Shown: positions 35,996 through 46,069 of the stretch, piece after piece
How the letters are laid out: each line of letters starts with the position of its first letter
Position numbering within the stretch: the stretch's first letter is position 1
From: Pseudooceanicola lipolyticus
Lineage (GTDB): Bacteria; Pseudomonadota; Alphaproteobacteria; Rhodobacterales; Rhodobacteraceae
DNA length: 64,000 nt
Assembly (NCBI RefSeq): GCF_002786325.1
Contig: NZ_PGTB01000009.1
Span: 1-64,000 of the forward strand
Reading direction: 5' to 3'
Position numbers and translations under genes: made by a program
Notes under the pieces: model-generated
The model's database searches: none
The model's input: the letters and a program-made list of their open reading frames with translations, nothing else
What the model was told of the DNA's origin: nothing

Positions 35996-36952
35996 ATGTC
36001 CTTTCTTTCCAACAGCATTGCCGGCGCAACGGTTGCGGCCTTCTGCGCGACACCCGTCCTGGCAGAATTCCAGCTGGGCGACCGCTATACCGATGCCGAT
36101 GGCGATCTCGTGGCCGATATCCCGGCGGATGCCGCCGATCAGATCGACCCGTCGACGTTGATCTTTGCCTATACCCCGGTCGAAGACCCGGCCGTCTATG
36201 CCGATGTCTGGTCCGAATTCCTCGACCACATGAGCGAAGTCACCGGCAAAAGCGTCCAGTTCTTCCCGGTCCAGTCTAATGCCGCCCAGATCGAGGCGAT
36301 GCGCGCCGGTCGTCTGCATGTGGCGGGGTTCAACACCGGTTCCAATCCGCTGGCCGTGGCCTGCGCCGGGTTTCGGCCCTTCGCCATGATGGCGGGCGAA
36401 GACGGCTCCTTCGGTTACGAAATGGAGATCATCACCCACCCGGATTCGGGGATCACTGCTGTTGAGGATATCAAGGGCGGGCAGATGGCCTTCACCTCGG
36501 AAACCTCGAATTCGGGCTTCAAGGCACCCTCGGCGATCCTGAAGGCCGATTTCGACATGGAAGCGGGCCGCGATTTCGAGCCGGTGTTCTCCGGCAAGCA
36601 CGACAATTCGATCCTCGGCGTCGCCAACAAGGACTATCCGGCGGCGGCCATCGCGAATTCCGTCAAGGCGCGGATGATCGAGCGCGAGGTTGTCTCGGAC
36701 GACCAGATGAACGTGATCTACACCTCGCAGACCTTCCCGACGACCGGTTACGGCGTGGCCTACAACCTGACGCCCGCGCTTCAGGACAGCATCCGCGAGG
36801 CGTTCTTCAGCTTCGACTGGACCGGCACCGGGCTGGAAGAGGAATTCGGCAAGAACGGCGAAGCCCAGTTCATTGAGATCAGCTTCAAAGAGGACTGGTC
36901 GGTGATCCGCAAGATCGACGAGGCCAACGGCGTCTCTTACGACTGCCAGTAA
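35996..36952 (+). CDS. phnD: Phosphate/phosphite/phosphonate ABC transporter binding protein (PhnD-like)
   Basis: 318 residues from ATG 35996 with CGGAG upstream. Signal peptide ending at PVLAEFQ. The PhnD fold is seen in [25 protein letters not shown], and [15 protein letters not shown], where Ser/Thr residues contact the phosph(on)ate oxyanion. Ligand could be phosphonate, phosphite, phosphate or a mimic such as arsenate; no C-P lyase or phosphite dehydrogenase gene is in the window, so the ligand stays open. Confidence 0.88.
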   Translation: MSFLSNSIAGATVAAFCATPVLAEFQLGDRYTDADGDLVADIPADAADQIDPSTLIFAYTPVEDPAVYADVWSEFLDHMSEVTGKSVQFFPVQSNAAQIEAMRAGRLHVAGFNTGSNPLAVACAGFRPFAMMAGEDGSFGYEMEIITHPDSGITAVEDIKGGQMAFTSETSNSGFKAPSAILKADFDMEAGRDFEPVFSGKHDNSILGVANKDYPAAAIANSVKARMIEREVVSDDQMNVIYTSQTFPTTGYGVAYNLTPALQDSIREAFFSFDWTGTGLEEEFGKNGEAQFIEISFKEDWSVIRKIDEANGVSYDCQ

Positions 36953-36968
36953 CCGATGCCGCAATGCA

Positions 36969-36996
36969 GGCCAGGCGGGCAATGTCCCGCCTGGCC
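36969..36996 (+). promoter_or_regulatory. Stem-loop between phnD and phnC
   Basis: GGCCAGGCGGG-CAATGT-CCCGCCTGGCC: perfect 11-bp stem, 6-nt loop, 16 bases after the phnD stop and 20 before phnC. No T-tract. Confidence 0.65.
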
Positions 36997-37016
36997 GTTC
37001 AGCGAAAGCCACACCC

Positions 37017-37838
37017 ATGCTTGAACTTGTCTCCCTGTCCAAGATCTACCGGACCGGCGACGCCGCCCTGACCGAGGTGTCCTTGCAGGTACCCAAGGGC
37101 CAGATCGTCGGGCTGATCGGCCCGTCGGGTGCCGGGAAATCCACTCTGATCCGCTGCATAAACCGCCTGGTCGAGCCGAGCGCGGGCGAGATCCGGCTGG
37201 GAGGTATGAGCCTGGTGGCTCTGGGGCGCAGCGATCTGCGCCGGCAGCGCCGACGGATCGGCATGATCTTTCAGGAATATGCGCTGGTCGAACGGCTGAC
37301 GGTGATGGAAAACGTGCTTTCCGGACGGTTGGGCTATGTGCCGTTCTGGCGCAGCTTCCTGCGCCGGTACCAGTCGAAGGACATCCAGCGCGCCTATCAA
37401 CTGTTGGACCGGGTCGGACTTCTGGCCCATGCGAACAAGCGCGCCGATGCGCTTTCCGGTGGACAGCGCCAAAGGGTGGGCATTGCCCGAGCCTTGGCGC
37501 AAGAGCCCGATCTGCTGTTGGTGGACGAACCTACCGCCAGCCTCGACCCCAAGACCAGCCGCCAGATCATGCGCCTGCTGACAGAAATCTGCGCCGAACG
37601 CGATCTGCCTGCCATCGTCAACATCCATGACGTGCCGCTGGCGCGGCAATTCATGCAGCGCATCGTGGGTCTTCGCGCCGGGCAGGTGGTGTTCGATGGC
37701 TCCCCGGTCGAGTTGACCGAGGCGTCGCTTACCGAGATTTATGGCGCCGAGGATTGGGACGCCATGCGCAAGGGGGACGCCGAACAGGCCGCTGCCGAAA
37801 GTGACGCGTTGCAGCATCTCGCTGAGGTCGGGGCATGA
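37017..37838 (+). CDS. phnC: Phosphonate-type ABC transporter ATP-binding protein PhnC
   Basis: 273 residues. Walker [10 protein letters not shown], the PhnC-type [21 protein letters not shown], signature [15 protein letters not shown], Walker [14 protein letters not shown] and H-loop [11 protein letters not shown]. Encodes the ATPase of the transporter formed with the two permeases that follow. Its stop overlaps the next ATG. Confidence 0.93.
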   Translation: MLELVSLSKIYRTGDAALTEVSLQVPKGQIVGLIGPSGAGKSTLIRCINRLVEPSAGEIRLGGMSLVALGRSDLRRQRRRIGMIFQEYALVERLTVMENVLSGRLGYVPFWRSFLRRYQSKDIQRAYQLLDRVGLLAHANKRADALSGGQRQRVGIARALAQEPDLLLVDEPTASLDPKTSRQIMRLLTEICAERDLPAIVNIHDVPLARQFMQRIVGLRAGQVVFDGSPVELTEASLTEIYGAEDWDAMRKGDAEQAAAESDALQHLAEVGA

Positions 37839-38638
37839 GTGCGCCATACCCGGGCACATGGCATCGTCCGCCCCAGATCATACGTGACCGGCGATTGCGG
37901 GTTGCGCTACAGATCGCGGTCCTGCTGTATCTCGCGCTGGCCTTCGGCACGATCGAGGTCAATTGGCAGCGTGTTTCCGAGGGGTTGGAGCGCGGCCAGC
38001 GTTTCGTCATGGGCTTCTTGCAGCCGGATTTCACCAGTCGTTGGCGCGACATCAGCCAGGGGCTCCTGGAAAGCCTGACGATGACGCTGACCTCGACGGT
38101 GATCGGCGTGCTGATTTCTGTGCCTATCGGGATCGGGGCGGCGCGCAACCTTGTCCCGCGCCCGGTCTACCTTGTCTGCCGTGCCATCGTCGCGGTCAGC
38201 CGGTCGCTGCAAGAGGTGATTGTTGCCATCTTCCTGGTCGCGATGTTCGGCTTTGGCCCATTCGCGGGCTTCCTCACGCTGACCTTCGCCACGATCGGCT
38301 TTATCGCCAAGCTTCTCGCCGACGATATCGAAGAGATCGACGAGGCCCAGGCCGAGGCCATTCGCGCCACCGGAGCCACGTGGTTTCAGCTGTTGAACTA
38401 TGCGGTTCAGCCGCAGGTGATGCCGCGCCTGATCGGCCTGTCGCTATATCGGTTGGACATCAACTTTCGCGAAAGCGCGGTGATCGGCATCGTCGGCGCG
38501 GGCGGGATCGGCGCCACTCTGAACACTTCAATCGACCGCTACGAATATGACAGCGCCGGAGCGATCCTGTTGATCATCATCGCCATCGTGATGGTGGCGG
38601 AATACAGCTCCAGCTATCTCAGGAAGTTCCTGCAATGA
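37835..38638 (+). CDS. phnE: Phosphonate-type ABC transporter permease PhnE (first copy)
   Basis: 267 residues. After an N-terminal helix, the permease core has five or so helices and the EAA-loop [22 protein letters not shown], with [24 protein letters not shown], the hallmark of PhnE. ATGA overlaps on both sides with phnC and the second phnE. Two PhnE-type subunits suggest a heterodimeric channel. Confidence 0.92.
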   Translation: MSAPYPGTWHRPPQIIRDRRLRVALQIAVLLYLALAFGTIEVNWQRVSEGLERGQRFVMGFLQPDFTSRWRDISQGLLESLTMTLTSTVIGVLISVPIGIGAARNLVPRPVYLVCRAIVAVSRSLQEVIVAIFLVAMFGFGPFAGFLTLTFATIGFIAKLLADDIEEIDEAQAEAIRATGATWFQLLNYAVQPQVMPRLIGLSLYRLDINFRESAVIGIVGAGGIGATLNTSIDRYEYDSAGAILLIIIAIVMVAEYSSSYLRKFLQ

Positions 38639-39447
38639 CCCACGCCGCTTCGCTTCCTGCCACATGGTCCTATCGCAGCCGGACCGTGCGACTCGCGCTT
38701 TGGGCCGGTTGGTTGGCACTGGTCGCTCTTTTTGTCTGGTGCTGGCAGATAATGACCCAGACAACCATCTGGGCCTTTGTGCTCGATGCGCCGCGGCAAG
38801 CCGCCGATATCGGTGCGCGGATGGTTCCGCCGAAATGGGGTTACCTCCCCGAGTTGATGCTGCCGCTGTGGGACACGCTGAACATCGCCACGCTGGGCAC
38901 GATGGGCGGGGTGATCCTTGCTGTGCCCGTGGCCTTGATGGCGGCGCGCAACACCACACCTTCGGCCACCATTCTGCGTCCGATCGCGCTGTTCATCATC
39001 GTTGCATCGCGGTCGATCAACTCGTTGATCTGGGCGCTCCTGCTGGTGACGATCATCGGACCCGGATTGCTGGCCGGGATCATCGCTATCGCGCTGCGTT
39101 CGATCGGATTCATCGGCAAGCTGTTCTATGAGGCCATCGAGGAAACCGATCCGACCCAGATCGAGGCCATCGAGGCAACCGGCGCCGGACCCGTGCAGGT
39201 TTTGACCTATGGCGTGGTGCCGCAAGTCATGCCGACGCTGTGGGGCATCTCCGTCTTTCGATGGGACATCAACATTCGGGAAAGCACCATTCTCGGATTG
39301 GTTGGCGCGGGTGGTATCGGCCTGAAGTTGAACGCCTCGATGGCGGTTCTGGCATGGGACCAGGTCACGGTGATCCTGTTGTTGATCCTGGGCACCGTCA
39401 TCGCCAGCGAATGGGTCGCTGCCTGGGTCCGCCGCACCATCATCTGA
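38635..39447 (+). CDS. phnE: Phosphonate-type ABC transporter permease PhnE (second copy)
   Basis: 270 residues, paralogous to the preceding gene: IEAIEATGAGPVQVLTYGVVPQ and SVFRWDINIRESTILGLVGAGGIGL align with the first copy. Last gene of the phnDCEE operon. Confidence 0.92.
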   Translation: MTHAASLPATWSYRSRTVRLALWAGWLALVALFVWCWQIMTQTTIWAFVLDAPRQAADIGARMVPPKWGYLPELMLPLWDTLNIATLGTMGGVILAVPVALMAARNTTPSATILRPIALFIIVASRSINSLIWALLLVTIIGPGLLAGIIAIALRSIGFIGKLFYEAIEETDPTQIEAIEATGAGPVQVLTYGVVPQVMPTLWGISVFRWDINIRESTILGLVGAGGIGLKLNASMAVLAWDQVTVILLLILGTVIASEWVAAWVRRTII

Positions 39448-39790
39448 CCAAACGTGCCACCATATGCCGAACGGTGGCGGCGGGACGGTTATTGCTGGCC
39501 AGAGGCGCTTAACTTTTGGGCTTGGCGCGAGGGGGTTTGCACGATCGCACCCACGCGATCACGCTTCGTTATTCTGGTGGCTGCGATTGTGCTGTATTGG
39601 ATCGGGTGGAATTCTGTACCAAAGCGGCGCCTGCGGTAGGTCCGGTGCAGGGCATGGGGCAGCGTGTCGCGCGCGAGGGGCTTGCACGTGGCGTCCATGT
39701 TGTATACCGCAGTATACAATTATGCGCAGCTGCCGGACGCCTTCGGCCTGTGACCGTCAAAACTGTAATATCTTGTCAGCGGATAAGCCA
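39448..39790. other. Intergenic region upstream of acnB
   Basis: 343 bases. An in-frame extension of acnB runs through it to 39464 but is Cys/Arg-rich, has no family match and would put the 39700-39719 operator inside coding sequence, so it is not used. It should contain the acnB promoter. Confidence 0.55.
39700..39719. promoter_or_regulatory. Perfect inverted repeat TTGTATACCGCAGTATACAA upstream of acnB
   Basis: Two 8-bp arms, TTGTATAC and GTATACAA, around CGCA, ending 71 bases before the acnB ATG. The form (palindromic GTATAC arms) is that of operators of GntR-family or similar dimeric regulators. No adjacent regulator gene; the binding protein is unknown. Confidence 0.6.
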
Positions 39791-42580
39791 ATGACCCTCT
39801 ATGCTAGCTACCTTGAAGAGATCGAAACACGCAAGGACCAGGGGCTGCACCCCAAGCCCATCGACGATGGCGCCCTGCTTGCCGAGATCATCACGCAGAT
39901 CAAGACGCCGGACCATGCGCACCGGGCCGACTCGCTGAATTTTTTCATCTACAATACGCTGCCCGGCACGACCAGCGCCGCCGGCGTCAAGGCGAAGTTC
40001 CTGAAAGAGATCATCCTGGGCGAGGCGGCGGTCGAAGAGATCAGCCAAGAATTTGCCTTTGAACTGCTGTCGCACATGAAGGGCGGGCCCTCGGTGGCGG
40101 TGCTGCTTGATCTTGCTCTGGGCGATGAGGCCGATATCGCCCGGCAGGCGGCGGATGTCCTCAAGACGCAGGTGTTCCTTTACGAGGCAGATACCGACCG
40201 GCTGGAAGCGGCGCATAAGGCCGGCAACGCCATCGCAACAGACATCCTTCAGAGCTATGCCCAGGCGGAGTTCTTCACCTCCCTCCCCGAGGTCGAGGAA
40301 GAGATCGAGGTTGTCACCTTCATCGCCGCCGAGGGCGACATTTCCACCGACCTGCTGTCTCCGGGCAACCAGGCGCACTCGCGCGCCGACCGTGAGCTGC
40401 ACGGGAAATGCATGTGTGACGAGGCCGCTCAGAAACACATCGAGGAGCTGAAGCTGCAGCACCCGGACAAGCGCGTCATGCTGATCGCGGAAAAGGGCAC
40501 CATGGGCGTCGGCTCCAGCCGGATGTCGGGCGTCAACAACGTCGCGCTTTGGACTGGCAAGCAGGCCAGCCCCTATGTGCCCTTCGTCAACTATGCGCCG
40601 GTGGTGGCCGGGACCAACGGCATCTCTCCGATCTTTCTGACCACGGTCGGCGTGACCGGAGGGATCGGCATCGACCTCAAGAACTGGGTTCGCAAGACTG
40701 GCGAGGACGGCAGGCCGATCCTCGGCAATGACGGGAACCCGATCCTTGAGCAGAAATACTCGGTCGAGACCGGCAAGGTTCTGAAGATCAACACGAAAAA
40801 GAAAAAGCTGTTCGACGAGGACGGCAACGAACTGACCGATCTGTCGGCCTCCTTCACGCCGCAGAAGGTCGAATTTATGAAGGCCGGCAGCTCTTACGCC
40901 ATCGTCTTTGGCAAGAAGCTGCAATCCACTGCCGCCGACATCCTCGGGATTGAGCCGCCGCAGGTCTTTGCCCCCGCGCGCGAGGTCAGCCACGAGGGGC
41001 AGGGCCTGACCGCGGTGGAAAAGATCTTCAACGCCAATGCGGTCGGCGCGACGCCGGGAAAGGTGCTGCACGCCGGATCGGACGTGCGGGTCAAGGTCAA
41101 CATCGTCGGCAGCCAGGACACCACCGGCCCGATGACCGCGCAAGAGCTGGAAGCGATGGCCGCGACCGTGCTGTCGCCCGCCGTCGATGGCGCCTATCAG
41201 TCCGGCTGTCACACCGCATCGGTCTGGGACAAGAAGGCCGAGGCAAATATCCCGCGCCTGATGGCCTTCATGAACAAGTTCGGCCTCGTCACCGCGCGCG
41301 ATCCGAAAAATGTCTATCACCCGATGACGGATGTGATCCACAAGGTGCTGAACGACATCACCGTGGACGATTGGGCGATCATCATCGGCGGCGACAGCCA
41401 CACCCGGATGTCCAAGGGGGTCGCCTTTGGCGCGGATTCGGGCACCGTGGCGCTGGCGCTGGCAACCGGCGAGGCGTCTATGCCGATCCCGGAATCGGTC
41501 AAGGTGACCTTCCGTGGCGAGATGGCCGAGCACATGGATTTCCGCGATGTCGTCCACGCCACCCAGGCGCAGATGCTGGCGCAACATGGCGACAACGTCT
41601 TCCAGGGCCGGATCATCGAAGTGCACATCGGTACCCTGCTGGCCGACCAGGCCTTTACCTTCACCGACTGGACCGCAGAGATGAAGGCCAAGGCCTCGAT
41701 CTGCATCTCGAACGACGAGACGCTGATCGAAAGCCTCGAACTGGCCAAGCACCGCATCCAGATCATGATCGACAAGGGGATGGAGCAGGACAGCGGCATG
41801 CTCGCCGGCCTGATCGCCATTGCCGACCAGCGCATCGCGCAGATCCGTTCGGGCGAGAAGCCGGCGCTGAAGCCCGATGACAACGCGAAATACTTTGCCG
41901 AGGTGGTGGTTGACCTCGACGCCATCGACGAGCCGATGATCGCCGACCCGGACGTCAACAACGCCGATGTCTCCAAACGCTATACCCACGACACCATCCG
42001 CCCGATTTCCTACTACATGGCGGAAAAAAAGGTGGACCTGGGCTTTGTCGGCTCCTGCATGGTGCACAAGGGCGACATCAAGATCGTCGCCCAGATGCTG
42101 AAGAACCTCGAAGAGACGAATGGCAAGGTCGAATTCAAGGCGCCGCTGGTCGTTGCCGCGCCGACCTACAACATCATCGACGAACTCAAGGAAGAGGGCG
42201 ACTGGGAGATTCTGCAGAAGTATTCGGGCTTCGAGTTCGACGACTTCAACCTGAAGACCAAGGCGCGCACGGAATACGAGAATATCCTCTATCTCGAACG
42301 CCCGGGCTGTAACCTGTGCATGGGCAACCAGGAAAAAGCGGCCAAGGGCGATACGGTCCTGGCCACCTCGACCCGGCTGTTCCAGGGCCGCGTGGTGGCC
42401 GACAGCGACACCAAGAAAGGGGAATCGCTGCTGGCCTCGACCCCGGTCGTGGTGCTGTCGGCGATCCTGGGCCGCACGCCGACGATGTCAGAGTACAAAT
42501 CGGCGGTGAAGGGCATCAACCTGACGAAATTCGCGCCGCCGCAGCAAAATCCGCTGGACAGCCGGTCGGTGCATTTCTGA
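39791..42580 (+). CDS. acnB: Aconitate hydratase B (2-methylisocitrate dehydratase)
   Basis: 929 residues, in the upper range for AcnB. TCA-cycle enzyme interconverting citrate and isocitrate; AcnB also handles 2-methylisocitrate. N-terminal HEAT-like and swivel domains come first, as in AcnB rather than AcnA. Catalytic-site segments: MLIAEKGTMGVGSSRMSGVN, IIGGDSHTRMSKG, and the C-terminal Fe-S ligand loop ERPGCNLCMGNQ with two Cys. The ATG 39791 starts the conserved MTLYASYLEEI; its ribosome site is weak. It is monocistronic and followed by a strong hairpin. Confidence 0.95.
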   Translation: MTLYASYLEEIETRKDQGLHPKPIDDGALLAEIITQIKTPDHAHRADSLNFFIYNTLPGTTSAAGVKAKFLKEIILGEAAVEEISQEFAFELLSHMKGGPSVAVLLDLALGDEADIARQAADVLKTQVFLYEADTDRLEAAHKAGNAIATDILQSYAQAEFFTSLPEVEEEIEVVTFIAAEGDISTDLLSPGNQAHSRADRELHGKCMCDEAAQKHIEELKLQHPDKRVMLIAEKGTMGVGSSRMSGVNNVALWTGKQASPYVPFVNYAPVVAGTNGISPIFLTTVGVTGGIGIDLKNWVRKTGEDGRPILGNDGNPILEQKYSVETGKVLKINTKKKKLFDEDGNELTDLSASFTPQKVEFMKAGSSYAIVFGKKLQSTAADILGIEPPQVFAPAREVSHEGQGLTAVEKIFNANAVGATPGKVLHAGSDVRVKVNIVGSQDTTGPMTAQELEAMAATVLSPAVDGAYQSGCHTASVWDKKAEANIPRLMAFMNKFGLVTARDPKNVYHPMTDVIHKVLNDITVDDWAIIIGGDSHTRMSKGVAFGADSGTVALALATGEASMPIPESVKVTFRGEMAEHMDFRDVVHATQAQMLAQHGDNVFQGRIIEVHIGTLLADQAFTFTDWTAEMKAKASICISNDETLIESLELAKHRIQIMIDKGMEQDSGMLAGLIAIADQRIAQIRSGEKPALKPDDNAKYFAEVVVDLDAIDEPMIADPDVNNADVSKRYTHDTIRPISYYMAEKKVDLGFVGSCMVHKGDIKIVAQMLKNLEETNGKVEFKAPLVVAAPTYNIIDELKEEGDWEILQKYSGFEFDDFNLKTKARTEYENILYLERPGCNLCMGNQEKAAKGDTVLATSTRLFQGRVVADSDTKKGESLLASTPVVVLSAILGRTPTMSEYKSAVKGINLTKFAPPQQNPLDSRSVHF

Positions 42581-42641
42581 GGCCTTGCGCCGGGGCGGGC
42601 CTGCCGTGCGGCAGCCGATGCGCCAATTAATGCCCTGACAA

Positions 42642-42677
42642 ACAAACCCCCGGGGCCGTGCGGCCTCGGGGGTTTGT
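42642..42677. terminator. Terminator hairpin between acnB and the convergent dehydratase gene
   Basis: ACAAACCCCC (42642-42651) pairs with GGGGGTTTGT (42668-42677), and the inner GGGCC/GGCC lengthens the stem. AC-rich and GT-rich outer arms make it AT-flanked on both sides, suiting a bidirectional terminator for the two convergent genes. Confidence 0.8.
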
Positions 42678-42798
42678 GCATCGATGACGGCTCGGGGCGG
42701 CACAGGAGCGGCCGTCGTTATTTGTCCTGATCCCTCAGGGCGCCGCCGCGCGTCTTGCTCCGGGCAAGCCCCATATCCATCCGGCGGCGTCCGGCTCG

Positions 42799-44580
42799 TC
42801 AGTGATTGTCCACGGGCAGATCCCGCGCCACGCGATGATAGGCCGTTGCAAATTCAAGACAGCCGCCATTTGCCAACTGACCCACGTGTTTGCGGTAAAG
42901 CTCCTGCCAGGGCGTTTGATGGCGCAGCTCGGGCGGCTGCCAATCGGCTTTGCGTTTCTCCCAGTCTTCCTTGGACACGCAGGCGTTCAACGTGCATCGA
43001 TTCAGATCGAGTTCGATCGGATCGCCGGTTTTGAGGAATGCGAGGCCGCCACCGACCACGGATTCGGGTGATGCATTCAGAATGGAAGGGCTTTCCGAGG
43101 TTCCGGACTGGCGCCCGTCTCCCACGGTGGGCAGGTGGTCGATACCGCTTTGCACCAACGCGTCTGGCGGCAACATGTTGACCACTTCGGCCGAACCGGG
43201 ATAGCCGACACATCCGACCCCCCTGATGAACAAGATCGATTTCTCATCAATCTGCAGTTCAGGGTCGTTGATACGCTGGTGGTAATCGTCGGGGCCGTCA
43301 AACACGATCGCTTTGGCCCGGAAGATGTTTTCCGAACCGGGCGCCGAAAGGAACCGCGCGCGGAATTCCGCGGAAATGACCGAGGTCTTCATCAAGGCGC
43401 TGTCAAAAAGATTGCCGGACAGGACCATGAAACCGGCCTTCTCACGCATCGGGTTGAGATAAGTCTTGATCACCCGCTCATCCCGGCTGCGCCATCCCTT
43501 CAGCGTGTCGCCGACATGTTTCCCGGAGGCGGTCATGGCGTCGGTATGGATCCGCCCGGCAGCATTCAGTTCGCCCATCACGGCCGGAACGCCGCCGGCC
43601 CGGAAAAATGCCTCGCCCAGAAATTCACCGGCCGGCTGCATGTTCACCAAGAGCGGGACATCATATCCGATCTCCTGCCAGTCCGAGACATCAAGCTTGA
43701 TGCCCGCATGGCGCGCGATGGCCTGCAGGTGCGGAGGGGCGTTGGTTGATCCGCCGATCGCCGAGTTGACCACAATCGCATTTTCGAACGATTTCCGGCT
43801 CAGGATGTCAGATGGTTTGAGATCCTCGAATACCATCTCGACGCAGCGTTTCCCGGTCTGATAGGCCATCGCCATGCGTTCGCGGAACGGCGCCGGAATG
43901 GCGGAGTTCCCAGGCAGGCACATGCCCAGGGCCTCTGCCATCGCGTTCATCGTGCTGGCGGTTCCCATCGTGTTGCAATGGCCCAGCGACGGGGCCGAGG
44001 CACAGACCCGCGCCATGAACTCATCATAGTCGATGTCGCCCTTGGCCAGCAGCCGCCGGCTTTCCCAGACAACGCTGCCGGAGCCCGCCAGCGACCCGTT
44101 CCACCAGCCATCCAGCATCGGACCGCCATTGAGCGTGATCGCGGGAAGGTCCACCGTGACCGCGCCCATCAACATCGCGGGCGTGGTCTTGTCGCATCCG
44201 GTTGTCAGCACGACCCCGTCAATCGGATAGCCGTGCAGGACTTCAACCAGCCCGAGATAGGCCAGGTTTCGATCAAGGGCTGCCGTCGGGCGTTTTCCGG
44301 TTTCCTGGATCGGGTGTACAGGAAATTCCATCGGGATCCCGCCAGCATCGCGAATGCCTGCTTTGATGCGATCCATCAGGAAAACATGGATCTTGTTGCA
44401 AGGTGTCAGATCAGAGCCGGTCTGGGCAATGCCGATGATGGGCCGGTCGCCCTGCAATTCCTCTCGGGTGTATTCCTGGTTTAGGTAGCGCTCGATATAG
44501 AGCGCCGTCATCCCCGGATTGTTGGGGTTGTCGAACCATTCCTGGGACCGGAATTTGCCGTTGGCGCGCCGCGTGGACAT
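42799..44580 (-). CDS. IlvD/Edd-family sugar-acid dehydratase
   Basis: 593 residues. Fe-S cluster ligands are likely Cys in LTPCNKIH, TTGCDKTTP and LGHCNTMGTAST; GSTNAPPHLQAIARHAG and the C-terminal GDGRQSGTSESPSILN are family motifs. Within the family it resembles the aldonate dehydratases (L-arabonate, D-xylonate, D-galactonate/gluconate type) rather than IlvD, as expected for its place in a sugar cluster. The reaction would be aldonate to 2-keto-3-deoxyaldonate. Start 44580 has GAAGGAGG at good spacing. Exact substrate not decidable. Confidence 0.85.
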   Translation of the reverse strand: MSTRRANGKFRSQEWFDNPNNPGMTALYIERYLNQEYTREELQGDRPIIGIAQTGSDLTPCNKIHVFLMDRIKAGIRDAGGIPMEFPVHPIQETGKRPTAALDRNLAYLGLVEVLHGYPIDGVVLTTGCDKTTPAMLMGAVTVDLPAITLNGGPMLDGWWNGSLAGSGSVVWESRRLLAKGDIDYDEFMARVCASAPSLGHCNTMGTASTMNAMAEALGMCLPGNSAIPAPFRERMAMAYQTGKRCVEMVFEDLKPSDILSRKSFENAIVVNSAIGGSTNAPPHLQAIARHAGIKLDVSDWQEIGYDVPLLVNMQPAGEFLGEAFFRAGGVPAVMGELNAAGRIHTDAMTASGKHVGDTLKGWRSRDERVIKTYLNPMREKAGFMVLSGNLFDSALMKTSVISAEFRARFLSAPGSENIFRAKAIVFDGPDDYHQRINDPELQIDEKSILFIRGVGCVGYPGSAEVVNMLPPDALVQSGIDHLPTVGDGRQSGTSESPSILNASPESVVGGGLAFLKTGDPIELDLNRCTLNACVSKEDWEKRKADWQPPELRHQTPWQELYRKHVGQLANGGCLEFATAYHRVARDLPVDNH

Positions 44581-45176
44581 TTGCTTCCTCCTTCTATGCT
44601 GCGTCACCGGGCGGCACCAAACGGTCCGAGCTCCCGGAGGACGAGAGGCAAGGGTCGCTGTCGAACCCCTTGCAAAAACTGCCAGCCAGCGGCTCGGAGC
44701 GCTTCCGATCTGCTGCTATGTGGTCTGGGATGGCCTTGCGCGCCTTCCCAACACCCTGGTCGGCCAAATCGGGAGTTGCAAGATAGCAAGACATGCGATG
44801 CGTGCAACGTAGCCGCATTGGTCGATGCCAACAAACACCCCGGCTTTGATCTGGGCATCTGTCTTCGCAGCTTCATGGCATCGGCCCTAAGACGCGAAGA
44901 CGGATGCGGTGTGCTTCGAGCGGCCCCGACAATTGGCGTCGTCCAGGATTGCCAGACCTGAGAATTCAAGCCGAACGCCGTGCAAACGGCGTATCCTGAC
45001 AACCCTGTGGTGCGTTTCCCAGCGACACCGGCGATCATCGTCGAGAAGAGGCGCGGTATTGTCTGGCGATCGCAGGTCTGGGGGCTGCCTTGCCTCGGCT
45101 CCTGGCCGATGAAGGCGGGGCTTGGTCAAAGAGCGCATCGCACCAACCAGCTATTCCGACCTCACAGAGCCTCGGC
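44581..45176. other. Long intergenic region without a recognised gene
   Basis: 596 bases between the dehydratase start and the end of the hydroxyacid dehydrogenase gene. Several short frames are open, but none has a good start site or a recognisable protein pattern. The part near the dehydratase presumably holds its promoter; the remainder could be a decayed gene, though I cannot name one. Confidence 0.5.
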
Positions 45177-46058
45177 CTAGGCGCCGAGCTTCACGAAATA
45201 ATCGTAGATTTCGGGAACGTTGCCTTCACCCAGCCCGGCTTCAACCGCTGCCTGCAAATTGCTCGACGTGCCTTCGGCGATCTCTGCCCGGGTGCCGATA
45301 TCCTCGGCCATTTTCAGGAAATAGCCCAAATCCTTGTTGGCATTGTTAATCGAGAACCCCAGATCGCTCACGCCATCCACGGCGTAATTCTTGCAGAACC
45401 CCATGAAGGGCGAATTTGACGGGCCCGTCGACATGATGTCGTAAAGCTGCTGGCGATCGACGCCGGCGCGCTCTGCGACGGCAAAGGCCTGGCTCATGGT
45501 GCAAACGGTGGTCATGCCCATGAAATTGTTGATCAGCTTGGTCACATGCCCGGCGCCCAGCGCGCCCAGGTAGAAGACGTTCTCGCCCTGCAGATCCAGC
45601 ACCGGTTTGACCTTGTCGAATGTCGCCTTGTCACCGGCCGCCATGATGTTGAGCAACCCGTCCTTGGCATGGGCCGGAGTGCGGCCCAATGGCGCGTCGA
45701 CCATACCGGCCCCCTTGGCCGCGAGGTCCGCCCCGATCTTGCGGGTCGAGGCCGGGATGGAGGTGCCGAAATCGATCAGAACCGCACCTTCCTTGATGCC
45801 GGCCAGGATGCCGTCTTCGCCATAGACGATCTTTTCCACGACCTCAGAAGTGGTCAGGCAAAGCATGATGATGTCGCTTGCCGCGGCCAGTTCTTTCGGC
45901 GACGCGGCCTCGGTGGCATTGCCACGATCAAGGACGGTCTGAACCGCGTCCTTGTTGAGGTCCATCACGACCATTTGGAACCCCTTTTTCTGAAGGTTTT
46001 CCACCATGTTTCCGCCCATGAGGCCGAGGCCGATGAAACCGATGACGGGTTTGGTCAT
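45177..46058 (-). CDS. NAD(P)-dependent beta-hydroxyacid dehydrogenase (tartronate-semialdehyde reductase / HIBADH family)
   Basis: 293 residues. N-terminal dinucleotide motif GFIGLGLMGGNM, the substrate loop DAPLGRTPAHAKDG, and the catalytic-Lys segment GAGHVTKLINNFM (Lys near 171). Family members include 2-hydroxy-3-oxopropionate reductase (GarR), 3-hydroxyisobutyrate dehydrogenase and L-threonate dehydrogenase. Being 11 bases downstream of a GlcG-like gene and within a TRAP sugar-acid operon, a sugar-acid or short hydroxyacid substrate is likely. Confidence 0.88.
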   Translation of the reverse strand: MTKPVIGFIGLGLMGGNMVENLQKKGFQMVVMDLNKDAVQTVLDRGNATEAASPKELAAASDIIMLCLTTSEVVEKIVYGEDGILAGIKEGAVLIDFGTSIPASTRKIGADLAAKGAGMVDAPLGRTPAHAKDGLLNIMAAGDKATFDKVKPVLDLQGENVFYLGALGAGHVTKLINNFMGMTTVCTMSQAFAVAERAGVDRQQLYDIMSTGPSNSPFMGFCKNYAVDGVSDLGFSINNANKDLGYFLKMAEDIGTRAEIAEGTSSNLQAAVEAGLGEGNVPEIYDYFVKLGA

Positions 46059-46069
46059 GATTGCTTCCT

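Noticed and set aside
39464-39790. N-terminal extension of acnB by 109 codons
   Set aside because: Cys- and Arg-rich with no AcnB similarity; it would cover the promoter region and the TTGTATAC operator. The conserved N terminus starts at 39791.
44581-45176. A broken gene between the dehydratase and the hydroxyacid dehydrogenase
   Set aside because: Length suggests room for a decayed gene, but no frame in either direction gives a recognisable fragment, so only an intergenic entry was made.
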